This document shows, one piece after another, positions 43,978 to 52,237 of a DNA stretch of 64,000 nucleotides. This DNA is from Nocardioides sp. QY071 (GTDB taxonomy: Bacteria > Actinomycetota > Actinomycetes > Propionibacteriales > Nocardioidaceae): positions 3,658,001 to 3,722,000 of the forward strand of contig NZ_CP124681.1 in the NCBI RefSeq assembly GCF_029961765.1, in the 5' to 3' direction. Under the pieces are notes generated by a model, which worked only from the letters and a program-made list of their open reading frames with translations, was not told the DNA's origin and did not search any database. The position numbers were made by a program, and so were the translations under genes. Every line of letters starts with the position of its first letter. Position 1 is the first letter of the stretch.

Positions 43978-45136
43978 GGCCCTCCGGCTGGCCGAGCGCC
44001 CGGGCTTCACCGACGCCCACCACGACTTCCGCGCGATGATCCGCCGGCTGGTCGAGGAGGAGGTCGCGCCGCACTACGCCACGTGGGAGGAGGCCGGCGC
44101 GCCGCCGCGCTCCTTCTACCGCCGCCTCGGCGAGCTGGGCGTGCTCGGCATCGAGGTGCCCGAGCGGTGGGGCGGCTCGGGGGTCGAAGGGATGAGGTTC
44201 AGCGCGGTGCTCTCGGAGGAGGCCTCGCGGCGGGGCGTGGTCTTCGGGGCGCTGCGCGTGCACACCGACATCGTGCTGCCCTACCTGCTCCGTTACGCCG
44301 ACGACGAGCAGCTCGCCCGGATCATGCCCGGCTTCGTGAGCGGCGAGACCATGACGGCCATCGCGATGACCGAGCCCGACACCGGCTCGGACGTGGCGGG
44401 CATCCGGACGACGGCCCGCCGCGACGGCGACAGCTACGTGCTGAACGGGGCGAAGACCTTCATCACGGGCGGCGCGCATGCCGACCTGGTCCTCGTCGTG
44501 TGCCGGACCTCGCCGCCGGACCCGGCCGACAAGCGGCACGGCCTGAGCATCCTGCTGGTCGACACGACCAGCCCGGGCTTCAGCGTCGGGCGCCGGCTCA
44601 AGAAGATCGGCCTGCAGGCCCAGGACACGGCCGAGCTGCACTTCGAGGACGTCCGGGTTCCGGTCGAGAACGTGCTCGGGGCGCCCGACGTGGGGTTCGG
44701 CTACCTGACCCACAACCTCCCGAAGGAGCGGCTCTCGATCGCGCTCGGCTCCTATGCCGCGGCAGCCGGCGCGATCGAGCTCGCACGCGACTACACCGCG
44801 GCCCGGCGCGTGTTCGGCACTGCGCTGAGCGACTTCCAGAACACCAAGTTCGTGCTCGCCGAGTGCCGGACCGAGACCCTGGCGGCCCAGACCCTGGTCG
44901 ACCGCTGCCTCGAGCTCGACGAGCAGGGTCGCCTGACCGCGGCCGACGCGGCGGTCGCCAAGCTGTTCTGCACCGAGGTGCAGGGCCGGGTCGTCGACCG
45001 CTGCCTCCAGCTGCACGGCGGCTACGGCTATGTGACCGAGTACCCGATCGCCCGCCTGTACGCCGACGCCCGGGTGACCCGGATCTACGGCGGCACCAGC
45101 GAGGTCCTCAAGACCATCATCAGCAAGGCGCCCTGA
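43970..45136 (+). CDS. Acyl-CoA dehydrogenase, 388 residues
   Basis: FAD acyl-CoA dehydrogenase: TAIAMTEPDTGSDVAGIRTTARR near 125, NGAKTFITGGAHADLVLVVCR near 155, KKIGLQAQDTAELHFEDVRVP near 210, and the terminal CLQLHGGYGYVTEYPIARLYADARVTRIYGGTSEVLKTIISK. The catalytic Glu is in the expected IYGGTSEV segment. It forms the 2-enoyl-CoA that the MaoC proteins could hydrate. GTG at 43970 overlaps the thiolase stop by 8 bases; GTG at 43961 is an alternative. Third gene of the operon with the promoter at 41291. Confidence 0.93.
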   Translation: MAEALRLAERPGFTDAHHDFRAMIRRLVEEEVAPHYATWEEAGAPPRSFYRRLGELGVLGIEVPERWGGSGVEGMRFSAVLSEEASRRGVVFGALRVHTDIVLPYLLRYADDEQLARIMPGFVSGETMTAIAMTEPDTGSDVAGIRTTARRDGDSYVLNGAKTFITGGAHADLVLVVCRTSPPDPADKRHGLSILLVDTTSPGFSVGRRLKKIGLQAQDTAELHFEDVRVPVENVLGAPDVGFGYLTHNLPKERLSIALGSYAAAAGAIELARDYTAARRVFGTALSDFQNTKFVLAECRTETLAAQTLVDRCLELDEQGRLTAADAAVAKLFCTEVQGRVVDRCLQLHGGYGYVTEYPIARLYADARVTRIYGGTSEVLKTIISKAP

Positions 45137-45179
45137 GCGGGGCCCGCTGCCGGCTCGAGCCCGTGGCGGCCCTGGCCGC

Positions 45180-46235
45180 TCAGGTCTCGAGCACGATCCG
45201 GCCGCGGACCCCGCCCTCGGCGAGGCGGTCCAGCGCGTCGGAGACTCCCGCGGCGTCCAGGGTTCCCGGGAGCACCGGGACCGTCGGCAGCCCACCGTCG
45301 CGCGCGAGCCCGACCAGCGTGTGCAGGTCGGCCAGCGTGCCGACGTAGCTCCCCGTGATGCGCACCGCCTTCAACGGCAGCATCACCGCGGGGAGCCGGA
45401 GCTCGCCGCCGAACAGACCGACGGCGACCAGCAGCCCGCCCTTGGCGAGCAGGTCGAACCCGAGCCGGGTGGTCGTCCCGTCGTTGACCAGGTCGACGAA
45501 GGCCTCGACCGGCTCGCCGACGGCCTCGCGCACCCGGTCCGCGAGGTCGTCGCCCGCCAGGACCGTCGAGGTTGCACCCATGCCCTCGGCGAGACGGAGG
45601 CTGTGGACCGAGTGGTCGATCGCGCAGATGTTGCGGTGCCCGAACGCACGCAGGATCGCGACCAGGGCAAGGCCGACCCCGCCCGCGCCGCTGACGACCA
45701 CCGGTGCCTCGGGCGCGGCGTCCACCTTGCTCGCCGCGCCGAACGCGGTCAGCCCGGAGCAGGCGAGGGTCGCCGCGACCGCCGGGTCGATGCCGTCGAC
45801 GGCGAGCAGGTAGCGCGCCTCCGGCACGACCACGGTCTCGGCGTACCCACCGGGCAGGACCGCCCCCAGCGCCCGGTGCGCGGCGCAGAGGTCGTCGCGC
45901 CCGGCCGTGCAGCGGCGACAGGTCCCGCAGCCGATCCACGGATAGACCAGTCGGACGTCGCCGGGCGTCACCTCGGCGACCTCGGCGCCGACCTCCTCGA
46001 CGACGCCGACCACCTCGTGCCCGAGGACCAGCGGATAGGTGAACCCGCGCTCGACGAGCGGGACCCGGGTGCCGCCGCCGAGGTCGTGGAAGCCGGTCCG
46101 CAGGTGCACGTCGCTGTGGCAGACCCCCGACCGGATGACGCGGAGCCGGACCTCCCGCGGCCCGAGCGCGGTCCGCTCGACAGGCACCTCCTCGATGGTC
46201 GGCTCACCTGGTCGCATCACTGCAAAAGCCCGCAT
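45180..46235 (-). CDS. Zinc-dependent alcohol dehydrogenase (MDR), 351 residues
   Basis: Medium-chain dehydrogenase: catalytic zinc ligands Cys in RSGVCHSDVHLRTGFHD (near 38), GHEVVGVV (near 73) and a late Cys in TLACSGLTAFGA; structural-zinc cysteines in GCGTCRRCTAGRDDLC (near 100-115); and NAD motif VVVSGAGGVGLALVAILRAFG near 175. Length is normal. Oxidises an alcohol to a ketone or aldehyde. ATG at 46235 behind AGGAGA. It is divergent from the hydrolase-BVMO operon across an operator-like site, suggesting that it makes the ketone used by the monooxygenase at 47280 (inference). Confidence 0.92.
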   Translation of the reverse strand: MRAFAVMRPGEPTIEEVPVERTALGPREVRLRVIRSGVCHSDVHLRTGFHDLGGGTRVPLVERGFTYPLVLGHEVVGVVEEVGAEVAEVTPGDVRLVYPWIGCGTCRRCTAGRDDLCAAHRALGAVLPGGYAETVVVPEARYLLAVDGIDPAVAATLACSGLTAFGAASKVDAAPEAPVVVSGAGGVGLALVAILRAFGHRNICAIDHSVHSLRLAEGMGATSTVLAGDDLADRVREAVGEPVEAFVDLVNDGTTTRLGFDLLAKGGLLVAVGLFGGELRLPAVMLPLKAVRITGSYVGTLADLHTLVGLARDGGLPTVPVLPGTLDAAGVSDALDRLAEGGVRGRIVLET

Positions 46236-46299
46236 CTACGGGTCTCCTGTCTGCTCATTCGCCGCACAGCCACCGGTCGCGGCCGTCGCCGGTCGCATT

Positions 46300-46340
46300 T
46301 TCAAACAAAACTAGAATTTTGGCAATGCTCCGTCTAGGGT
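46300..46340. promoter_or_regulatory. 17-base operator-like site with downstream -10 box
   Basis: TTCAAACAAAACTAGAA (46300-46316), then after 18 bases TAGGGT (46335-46340), a typical actinobacterial -10 for the plus-strand operon starting at 46381. The site covers the -35 position, the same geometry as at 35459-35498. It also lies upstream of the divergent ADH gene (start 46235). Confidence 0.5.
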
Positions 46341-46380
46341 CAGCCGCGAACAACCCCACCGACGAGATCGGGAGCAGCGG

Positions 46381-47241
46381 ATGACGCCCGGCGGACAGAC
46401 ATACAGCAGCAGCACAGGCCATCTCGCCGTCGCCGGGGAGCAGGTCGGCTTCACGGTGCTCGAGCCGACCCGACCCTCCGCCGAGGTCCCGATCGTGCTC
46501 CTCCCGGGCACCGGCGGACCGGCCGCGACCCACTACGCCTTCCTCGCTCCGATGCTCGCCGCCCGGCGCCGCGTCATCACCGTCGACTACGCCCCACGCC
46601 ACGGCGACACGCCCCTCACCGTCGAGGACCTCGCCGGGCAGGTGGAGGCGGTGACCCACCACCTGGACCTGCGCTTCCCCGTGCTGCTGTGCGGCTACTC
46701 CCTCGGCGCCGTGGTCGCCGCGGCCGTGGCCGCCCGGCGTCCCGCGTTGGTGCGTCAGCTGGTGCTCGTGTGCGGGTGGGCGAAGACCGACGGCCACCAG
46801 CTGCTGCGCAACCGCCTGTGGCACACCGTGCGCAAGGAGGGCTCCGCGGCGGGCAGCGAGCTGAGCGTGTACGCCGCCTACAGCCCGTCGTACATCGCCG
46901 GCCGGCTCCCGGCCGAGGTCGACGCGCTCGTCGCCGCGGCGTCCTACCCCGACGGGATCGACGCCCAGATGGACCTCAACCGGCGCGTCGACATCGAGCA
47001 CCTCCTGCCGGCGATCACCGCGCCCACGCTGGTGATCGGGGCGACCCACGACCAGATGACCCCCGTGCGCCAGGTGAAGTTCCTCTGGGGCGCGATCGCG
47101 GACGCCCGCTATGCCGAGCTGCCGACCGGCCACGCGGTCATGGTCGAGCGGCCCGCCCAGGTCCTCCAGCTCGTCCACGACTTCATCGCCCGCCCCACCG
47201 CCGTCCCCGCGGGCGGCGTCGTCACGCTCGACCAGCCGTGA
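46381..47241 (+). CDS. Alpha/beta hydrolase, 286 residues
   Basis: Alpha/beta hydrolase fold with oxyanion-side LLPGTGGPAATH near 40, the nucleophile Ser in LLCGYSLGAVVAAAVA near 105, the acid in VIGATHDQMTPV near 225 and the base in PTGHAVMVERP near 250. No signal peptide. ATG at 46381. It precedes a Baeyer-Villiger-type monooxygenase gene by 38 bases, so ester or lactone hydrolysis of the monooxygenase product is a reasonable guess; meta-cleavage or lactonase-type activity is also possible. Confidence 0.9.
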   Translation: MTPGGQTYSSSTGHLAVAGEQVGFTVLEPTRPSAEVPIVLLPGTGGPAATHYAFLAPMLAARRRVITVDYAPRHGDTPLTVEDLAGQVEAVTHHLDLRFPVLLCGYSLGAVVAAAVAARRPALVRQLVLVCGWAKTDGHQLLRNRLWHTVRKEGSAAGSELSVYAAYSPSYIAGRLPAEVDALVAAASYPDGIDAQMDLNRRVDIEHLLPAITAPTLVIGATHDQMTPVRQVKFLWGAIADARYAELPTGHAVMVERPAQVLQLVHDFIARPTAVPAGGVVTLDQP

Positions 47242-47279
47242 CCGACGGCCACCGCCACCCATCCCCACCAGGAGCACGT

Positions 47280-48761
47280 ATGAGCACCGACGCCCCCACC
47301 CTTCCGATCGAGGTCGACGTCGCGATCGTCGGCGCCGGGTTCGCCGGCATCGGCATGGCGATCCAGCTCCAGCGCCAGGGGGAGCACACCTACGTCGTAC
47401 TCGAGCGCGGCGACGGCGTGGGCGGCGCCTGGCGCGCCAACACCTATCCGGGCGTGGCCTGCGACGTGCCGTCCCACCTGTACTCGTACTCTTTCCGCCC
47501 CAACCCGGACTGGTCGCGGGTCTACTCCCCCGGCCAGGAGATCCGGGAGTACCTGGAGGCCGCGGTCGCCGACGAGGGGATCACGCCTCACCTGCACCTC
47601 GACACCGAGATGGGTGCGGCCCGCTGGGACGCGGCGCGGCACCGCTGGCAGGTGGAGACGGCGCGCGGGGCGGTCCTCGCGTCGTACCTCGTCGTCGCGA
47701 CCGGGCACCTCGCCGACGAGCGAATGCCCGATGTCGCGGGACTCGAGGACTTCGGCGGCCCGGTCTTCCACTCGGCGCGCTGGGACCACGCCACCTCGCT
47801 GGCCGGCAAGCGCGTCGGCGTGGTCGGCACCGGCGCCTCGGCGATCCAGATCGTCCCGAGTATCGTCGACGAGGTCGCCGAGCTGGTCCTCTTCCAGCGC
47901 AGCGCGCCGTACGTGCAGCCGAGGCGTGACCGCGCCTACAGCGCCGGCGAGCGCGCAGCCTTCGCGCGCGACGACGCGTTGCGCGCCTCCGTGCGCGCCG
48001 ACCTCTTCTGGACCTTCGAGTCGACCTATGCAGCGCGCCGCCTGGAGGAGCCCTACCTCGGCACCACCAAGCGGGCCGCGCTCGAGCACCTGCAGCACCA
48101 GGTCGCCGACCCCGACCTGCGGCGCCGGCTCACGCCCGACTACGAGCTCGGCTGCAAGCGGGTCCTGGTGTCCAACGTCTACTACCCGGCGCTGACCCGG
48201 GAGCACGTCACCGTCGAGGACGCCGCCCTCGAGCGCCTCGAGCCCGGCCGGGCGATCAGCGCGGCCGGACGCGCCTTCGACCTGGACTGCATCGTCCTCG
48301 CGACCGGGTTCGAGGCCACCGAGCCGCACATCGCGCCCGCCATCCAGGGCGCCGACGGGCGCAGCCTGGCCGACCACTGGTCCAACGGCATGCACGCCCT
48401 CGACTCGATCACCGTGCCGAGCTTCCCCAACATGTTCCTGCTCGACGGCCCCAACACCGGCCTGGGCCACAACTCGGTCATCTTCATCATCGAGTCCCAG
48501 CTGCAGTACGTGCTCAGCGCCCTCGCGCACGCGGCTGCCGCCGGCATCGGGGTGATCGACGCGAAGGCCGCCGCCGAGGCCGACTACCTGGACCAGGTCG
48601 CCGAGCGCAGCAACGGCACGGTGTGGCTCGACGGCGGCTGCCGCAACTGGTACGTCGACCCGCGCAGCGACCGGATCACGGTGCTGTGGCCGGACTTCGC
48701 GCACGTCTTCCGCGAGCGCAACTCGACCTTCGAACCGAGCCGCTACGAGGTGACCGCGTGA
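47280..48761 (+). CDS. Baeyer-Villiger-type flavin monooxygenase, 493 residues
   Basis: Class B flavoprotein monooxygenase: FAD motif VAIVGAGFAGIGMAIQL near 14, GGAWRANTYPGVACDVPSHLYSYSF near 48, the fingerprint region FGGPVFHSARWDH near 160, NADPH motif RVGVVGTGASAIQIVP near 180, and the late VLATGFEA. Size and motifs fit cyclohexanone, phenylacetone or EthA-type enzymes that insert oxygen beside a ketone to give an ester or lactone. ATG at 47280 behind AGGAG. Flanked by a hydrolase upstream and an SDR overlapping downstream (GTGA), with an ADH divergent: a ketone oxidation module. Confidence 0.92.
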   Translation: MSTDAPTLPIEVDVAIVGAGFAGIGMAIQLQRQGEHTYVVLERGDGVGGAWRANTYPGVACDVPSHLYSYSFRPNPDWSRVYSPGQEIREYLEAAVADEGITPHLHLDTEMGAARWDAARHRWQVETARGAVLASYLVVATGHLADERMPDVAGLEDFGGPVFHSARWDHATSLAGKRVGVVGTGASAIQIVPSIVDEVAELVLFQRSAPYVQPRRDRAYSAGERAAFARDDALRASVRADLFWTFESTYAARRLEEPYLGTTKRAALEHLQHQVADPDLRRRLTPDYELGCKRVLVSNVYYPALTREHVTVEDAALERLEPGRAISAAGRAFDLDCIVLATGFEATEPHIAPAIQGADGRSLADHWSNGMHALDSITVPSFPNMFLLDGPNTGLGHNSVIFIIESQLQYVLSALAHAAAAGIGVIDAKAAAEADYLDQVAERSNGTVWLDGGCRNWYVDPRSDRITVLWPDFAHVFRERNSTFEPSRYEVTA

Positions 48762-49528
48762 GCACCGCGCGCGCTGAGGGCCGGATGGCCGGCAAGGTCG
48801 TGCTCGTCACGGGCGGCGCCAACGGGGTCGGGGCGGCGTTCGCCCGCCTCGCCGCGGCCGAGGGCGCGACCGAGGTGGTGATCGCCGACGTGCTCACCGA
48901 CGACGCGACCGCCCTGGCCGAGGAGCTCGGCCGCACCGGCGCGCGGGGCGTGGCCGCGCACCTCGACGTGACCGACGACGCGGCCTGGGCGCGCGTGGTC
49001 GCACAGGTCCTCGGGCGCCACGGGCGCATCGACGTGATCGTCAACAACGCGGGGATCAGCGGAGCGATCCCGGGCGACCTCTACGACCAGGATCGGTGGG
49101 ACCAGCTGATCGCGGTCAACTGCACCGGCGTCTTCCTCGGCATCAAGCACGGGGTACGGGCGATGGGGCGCGGCTCGTCCATCGTCAACATCTCCTCGAT
49201 CGCGGGTCTGGTCGGGCACGCCGGACTGCACCTGGGCTACAACGCCTCGAAGGGCGCGGTCCGGCTGATGACCAAGGGCGCCGCCGCCCGCCACGGGGTC
49301 GACGGGATCCGCATCAACTCGGTCCACCCCGGCCTGCTGCCGCCCATGGTCTCCTCGGAGACCACCCAGGAGCCGGGCAAGCGCAGCGGCATCCTGGAGC
49401 AGGTTCCCCTGCGCCGCCAGGGCGAGCTGCTCGAGGTCGCCCGGGCGATCCTGTTCCTCGCCTCCGACGAGTCGTCGTACGTCACCGGGGCCGAGCTGGT
49501 CGTCGACGGCGGCTACACCTGCGTCTGA
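48758..49528 (+). CDS. Short-chain dehydrogenase/reductase, 256 residues
   Basis: Classical SDR with TGGANGVGAAFARLAA near 19, NNAGISGAIPGDLY near 92, Ser in NISSIAGLVGHAGLHLGYNASKGAV (Tyr-x3-Lys near 158), the NSVHPGLLPPM block and the C-terminal SSYVTGAELVVDGGY. Fits 3-alpha/20-beta-hydroxysteroid or alicyclic alcohol dehydrogenases. GTG at 48758 overlaps the monooxygenase stop by 4 bases; MAGK at 48785 is an alternative start. Its last 16 bases overlap the convergent esterase gene, so there is no room for a terminator. Confidence 0.9.
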   Translation: MSTARAEGRMAGKVVLVTGGANGVGAAFARLAAAEGATEVVIADVLTDDATALAEELGRTGARGVAAHLDVTDDAAWARVVAQVLGRHGRIDVIVNNAGISGAIPGDLYDQDRWDQLIAVNCTGVFLGIKHGVRAMGRGSSIVNISSIAGLVGHAGLHLGYNASKGAVRLMTKGAAARHGVDGIRINSVHPGLLPPMVSSETTQEPGKRSGILEQVPLRRQGELLEVARAILFLASDESSYVTGAELVVDGGYTCV

Positions 49529-50490
49529 AGCCGGGCCGCCAGCCACGCGTGACGGCTGGCGGTCATCGCGCGCGCCAGATCGGTGTGGGGCGCCATGACG
49601 TCGCAACCGTGGAAGCCGCCCGGCCACACGTGCAGCTCGGCCTGGACGCCCGCGGCCCACAACGCGCTGGCGTAGGCGACGTCCTCGTCGCGGAAGACCT
49701 CCGCGCTGCCGCAGTCGACGTAGGCCGGCGGCAGCCCGGACAGGTCGGTGGCCCGGGCCGGGGCGGCATAGATCGAGACGTCGTCGGTGCCTCTCCGCTC
49801 CCCCAGCAGCGCGGTCCAGCCGGTCTCGTTGCTGGCGCGGTCCCAGATCCCCACCCCGTCGTACTGGTGGGCGGACGCGGTGGAGCCACGGTCGTCGAGC
49901 ATCGGGTAGATCAGCAGCTGCGCCGCCAGCTCCGGGCCGCCGCGGTCGCGGGCCAGGAGCGCCACCCCCGCCGCCAGCCCGCCGCCCGCGCTGCCGCCGG
50001 CGACGACGACCCGCGCCGGGTCGATTCCCAGCTGCGCGGCGTGCTCGACGGTCCACAGCAGGCCGGCATAGCAGTCCTCGACGGGCACCGGGTCGGGGTG
50101 CTCGGGCGCCAGCCGGTACTCGACCGTCACGACGGTCGCGCCGAGCTCGACGACCCAGGGCAGGAACTGCTGGAGGCCGACGAAGCGGTCGCCGAACACC
50201 ATCCCGCCTCCGTGCACGTGGTAGACGCAGGGTGCGTGCTGCGCCGGATCGGCGTCGTCACGGCGCAGCACGCTCACCTCGATCTCGCCGCCCCCACAGC
50301 CGGCGAGCGCGTGGTCGGTCCGGGTCACCCCGGCCCGGACCAGCACGTCCTCGACCGGCTCGGGGAGCGGTGCCTGGCGAGCCGCCGGGATCCGGTCGAG
50401 CGTCAGGCTCGGCGGCATCATCGGCGCGAGCGCGTCGAGGACCTCCGCCAGCGCGGGGTCGTACGGGGGGCGGGGACGCGACGCGGGCAC
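49513..50490 (-). CDS. Hormone-sensitive-lipase-type alpha/beta hydrolase, 325 residues
   Basis: HSL-family esterase: the oxyanion motif HGGGMVFGD near 100, YRLAPEHPDPVPVEDCYAGLLW near 130, the nucleophile in VVAGGSAGGGLAAG near 160, and Asp/His in the C-terminal part (AELHVWPGGFHG). Cytoplasmic. GTG at 50490 is chosen because GAGGAG lies just ahead; an upstream TTG at 50532 lacks a site and falls in the operator. It overlaps the convergent SDR by 16 bases. With the BVMO at 47280 it could open the ester formed. Confidence 0.9.
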   Translation of the reverse strand: MPASRPRPPYDPALAEVLDALAPMMPPSLTLDRIPAARQAPLPEPVEDVLVRAGVTRTDHALAGCGGGEIEVSVLRRDDADPAQHAPCVYHVHGGGMVFGDRFVGLQQFLPWVVELGATVVTVEYRLAPEHPDPVPVEDCYAGLLWTVEHAAQLGIDPARVVVAGGSAGGGLAAGVALLARDRGGPELAAQLLIYPMLDDRGSTASAHQYDGVGIWDRASNETGWTALLGERRGTDDVSIYAAPARATDLSGLPPAYVDCGSAEVFRDEDVAYASALWAAGVQAELHVWPGGFHGCDVMAPHTDLARAMTASRHAWLAARLQTQV

Positions 50491-50527
50491 GGCGGCTCCT
50501 CGGTTGGTCGACAGGAGGTCAGGAATA

Positions 50528-50544
50528 TTCAAACATAACTTGAA
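50528..50544. promoter_or_regulatory. 17-base operator-like site (TTCAAACATAACTTGAA)
   Basis: Strong inverted repeat of the recurring family, 38 bases upstream of the esterase start at 50490. It stands in an AT-rich island between the esterase and the end of the TetR gene (50575). Confidence 0.5.
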
Positions 50545-50574
50545 TCTGCGTCCAACCGGGTGCCCTCGCTCCCC

Positions 50575-51189
50575 TCAGGCCCGCAGGCCGTCCAGCGAGA
50601 GGTCGAGGAGACGCTCGGCCAGCGCCTGCGGCGAGCCGGTCGTGTCGCGCCGCCGGTCGGCCACCAGCGCGACGCCGTAGAGAATGTCGACAACGTCTTG
50701 GCTGGTCACCTCGGGCCGGAGTCGCCCGGCTCGACGAGCCTCGTCGACCAGCTCGTCCGTGGCCTCCCGCAGCATCGTCAGACCCCACATCAGATTCGCG
50801 TCGGGGTCGGTCTGCCGCAGCCCCTTGAGCACGAGGGCCGAGAGCATCCCCTGCGCCGAGATCAGGTGCTCAGCCGCGGCACCCAACCAGACCCGCAGCG
50901 GGTCGTCCTGTGGGGCGCGCTCCTCGACCAGCACATGGGCCCGCCCGCAGAGAGCTTCCATCCGGCTCCGGAAGACCGCCTCCATCAACGCCATTCGGGT
51001 CGGGAAGTGCCGGTAGAGGGTTGCCGAGCCCACGCCGGCCGTGCGGACGATCTCGTCGATCGCCGCGTCCGCGCCGTCGCGTTCCACCACCGCGTCGGCG
51101 GCGGCCAGGATCCGCTCGATACTGCGCTGCGCGTCGGCACGAAGACGCCGCGGCGCCGCTTGCTCCTGGTCCGAGGGTGCTGCAAACAC
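50575..51189 (-). CDS. TetR-family regulator of the biphenyl-type cluster, 204 residues
   Basis: N-terminal helix-turn-helix (QRSIERILAAADAVVERDGADAAIDEIVRTAGVGSATLYRHFPTRMALMEAVF) and helical ligand domain typical of TetR. GTG at 51189 sits 8 bases behind AAGGAG; a GTG at 51219 is in frame but its own upstream signal is weaker. It is divergent from the extradiol dioxygenase gene and ring-hydroxylating operon, so it probably represses that operon until an aromatic compound or its metabolite binds. Confidence 0.9.
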   Translation of the reverse strand: MFAAPSDQEQAAPRRLRADAQRSIERILAAADAVVERDGADAAIDEIVRTAGVGSATLYRHFPTRMALMEAVFRSRMEALCGRAHVLVEERAPQDDPLRVWLGAAAEHLISAQGMLSALVLKGLRQTDPDANLMWGLTMLREATDELVDEARRAGRLRPEVTSQDVVDILYGVALVADRRRDTTGSPQALAERLLDLSLDGLRA

Positions 51190-51295
51190 GAAATCTTCTC
51201 CTTGCTCCTTGCCAACCACGAAGGACGAGCCTATGGTCTCCCCGTAAGTGATAAGTAGTCCCCATTTAGTACGCTAGCAACCCAGGAGGGTGAAC
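51190..51295. promoter_or_regulatory. Divergent promoter region of the TetR gene and the ring-cleavage operon
   Basis: The 106-base gap contains an AT-rich island (GTAAGTGATAAGTAG at 51244-51258, ATTTAGTACGCTAG at 51264-51277). A direct repeat TAAGTG/TAAGTA starts at 51245 and 51252. No clear -35/-10 pair can be fixed. AGGAGG at 51284-51289 is the ribosome site of the gene at 51296. Confidence 0.4.
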
Positions 51296-52192
51296 ATGAC
51301 CGGCAGCCTGGTGAGCGCACTGGCCTATATCGGCATCGGCGCCACGGACCTCGACGCGTGGGAGTCGTTCGCGACCGACGTCCTCGGCATGCAGGTCACT
51401 CGCGCCGAGGACCCCGCCGGCGTCGAGACGCTCTTCTTGCGGATGGACGACCGGACCCACCGGATCGCCGTGCGCGCCGGCGACGACACGCTGAGCTACA
51501 TCGGCTGGGAGGTCGCCCGCCCCGAAGACCTCGACACGGTCGTCATCGCACTGACCGCGGCCGGCGTCGCCGTCAAGGAGGACAGCGCGCTCGCCGAGCT
51601 GCGCGGCGTCGAGCGCCTGGTCCGGTTCCAGGACCCGGCCGGCTTCGAGCTCGAGCTCTGCGCCGGCGTGCGCACCACCGCCGCGCGCTTCGTCTCCCCC
51701 ACCGACGCCCGCTTCGTCACCGTCGACCCGCAGGGCCGCGACCTCGGCCTCGGCCACATCGTCCTGGTCGCCCCCGGCGACGCGGGCATGGTCGAGTTCT
51801 ACACCGACGTGCTCGGCTTCGCGATCAGCGACTACATCAGGTTCCCCGGGATCCTGCTGACCTTCACGCACGTCAACCCGCGCCACCACTCCCTGGCCTT
51901 CGGCCCCGGGCCTGATGGCGTGAAGCCCTACCTCGACCACGTCATGGTCGAGGTCGACGACGTCGACACCGTCGGGCGTGCGCTCGACGTCGTCCGCGAC
52001 CGCGGCATGTCCCTGACCGCCACGCTCGGGCGCCACACCAACGACCGGATGCTCTCGTTCTACGTCACCTCGCCGTCCGGCATCGGCGTGGAGTACGGCA
52101 CCTCCGGGGCATTGATCGACGACGAGACCTGGACCGTCACCACCTGGGACGCCGCCCAGACCTGGGGCCACGACCGCAACCACGCCCACTGA
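51296..52192 (+). CDS. Two-domain extradiol ring-cleavage dioxygenase (BphC/HsaC type), 298 residues
   Basis: Type I extradiol dioxygenase of two VOC halves. The C-terminal half carries the Fe(II) ligands: His154 in LGLGHIVLV, a His in PRHHSLAF (197-198), and Glu266 in GIGVEYG; His215 (YLDHVMVEV) and Tyr256 complete the usual active site. It cleaves a catechol next to its hydroxyls to give a meta-cleavage product. ATG at 51296 behind AGGAGG; GTG at 51290 is less likely. First gene of the plus-strand operon ending at 57500. The size of the substrate side group is not evident. Confidence 0.93.
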   Translation: MTGSLVSALAYIGIGATDLDAWESFATDVLGMQVTRAEDPAGVETLFLRMDDRTHRIAVRAGDDTLSYIGWEVARPEDLDTVVIALTAAGVAVKEDSALAELRGVERLVRFQDPAGFELELCAGVRTTAARFVSPTDARFVTVDPQGRDLGLGHIVLVAPGDAGMVEFYTDVLGFAISDYIRFPGILLTFTHVNPRHHSLAFGPGPDGVKPYLDHVMVEVDDVDTVGRALDVVRDRGMSLTATLGRHTNDRMLSFYVTSPSGIGVEYGTSGALIDDETWTVTTWDAAQTWGHDRNHAH

Positions 52193-52237
52193 GCACCGCC
52201 CGACCGACCACCGAATCCGCATCTCACGGGAGCACAC

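Noticed and set aside
45133..45183. Possible terminator between the acyl-CoA dehydrogenase and ADH genes
   Set aside because: CTGAGCGG and CCGCTCAG can pair but enclose a loop of 35 bases with only weak inner pairing, far below the other terminators in the window.
30389..46235. Calling this region a cholesterol/steroid catabolic cluster
   Set aside because: HsaA-, ChsH-, Ltp- and HsaC-like proteins occur in the window, but the marker genes (KstD, KshA/B, KstR with its box, HsaB, Mce4) are absent, and the components belong to separate operons.
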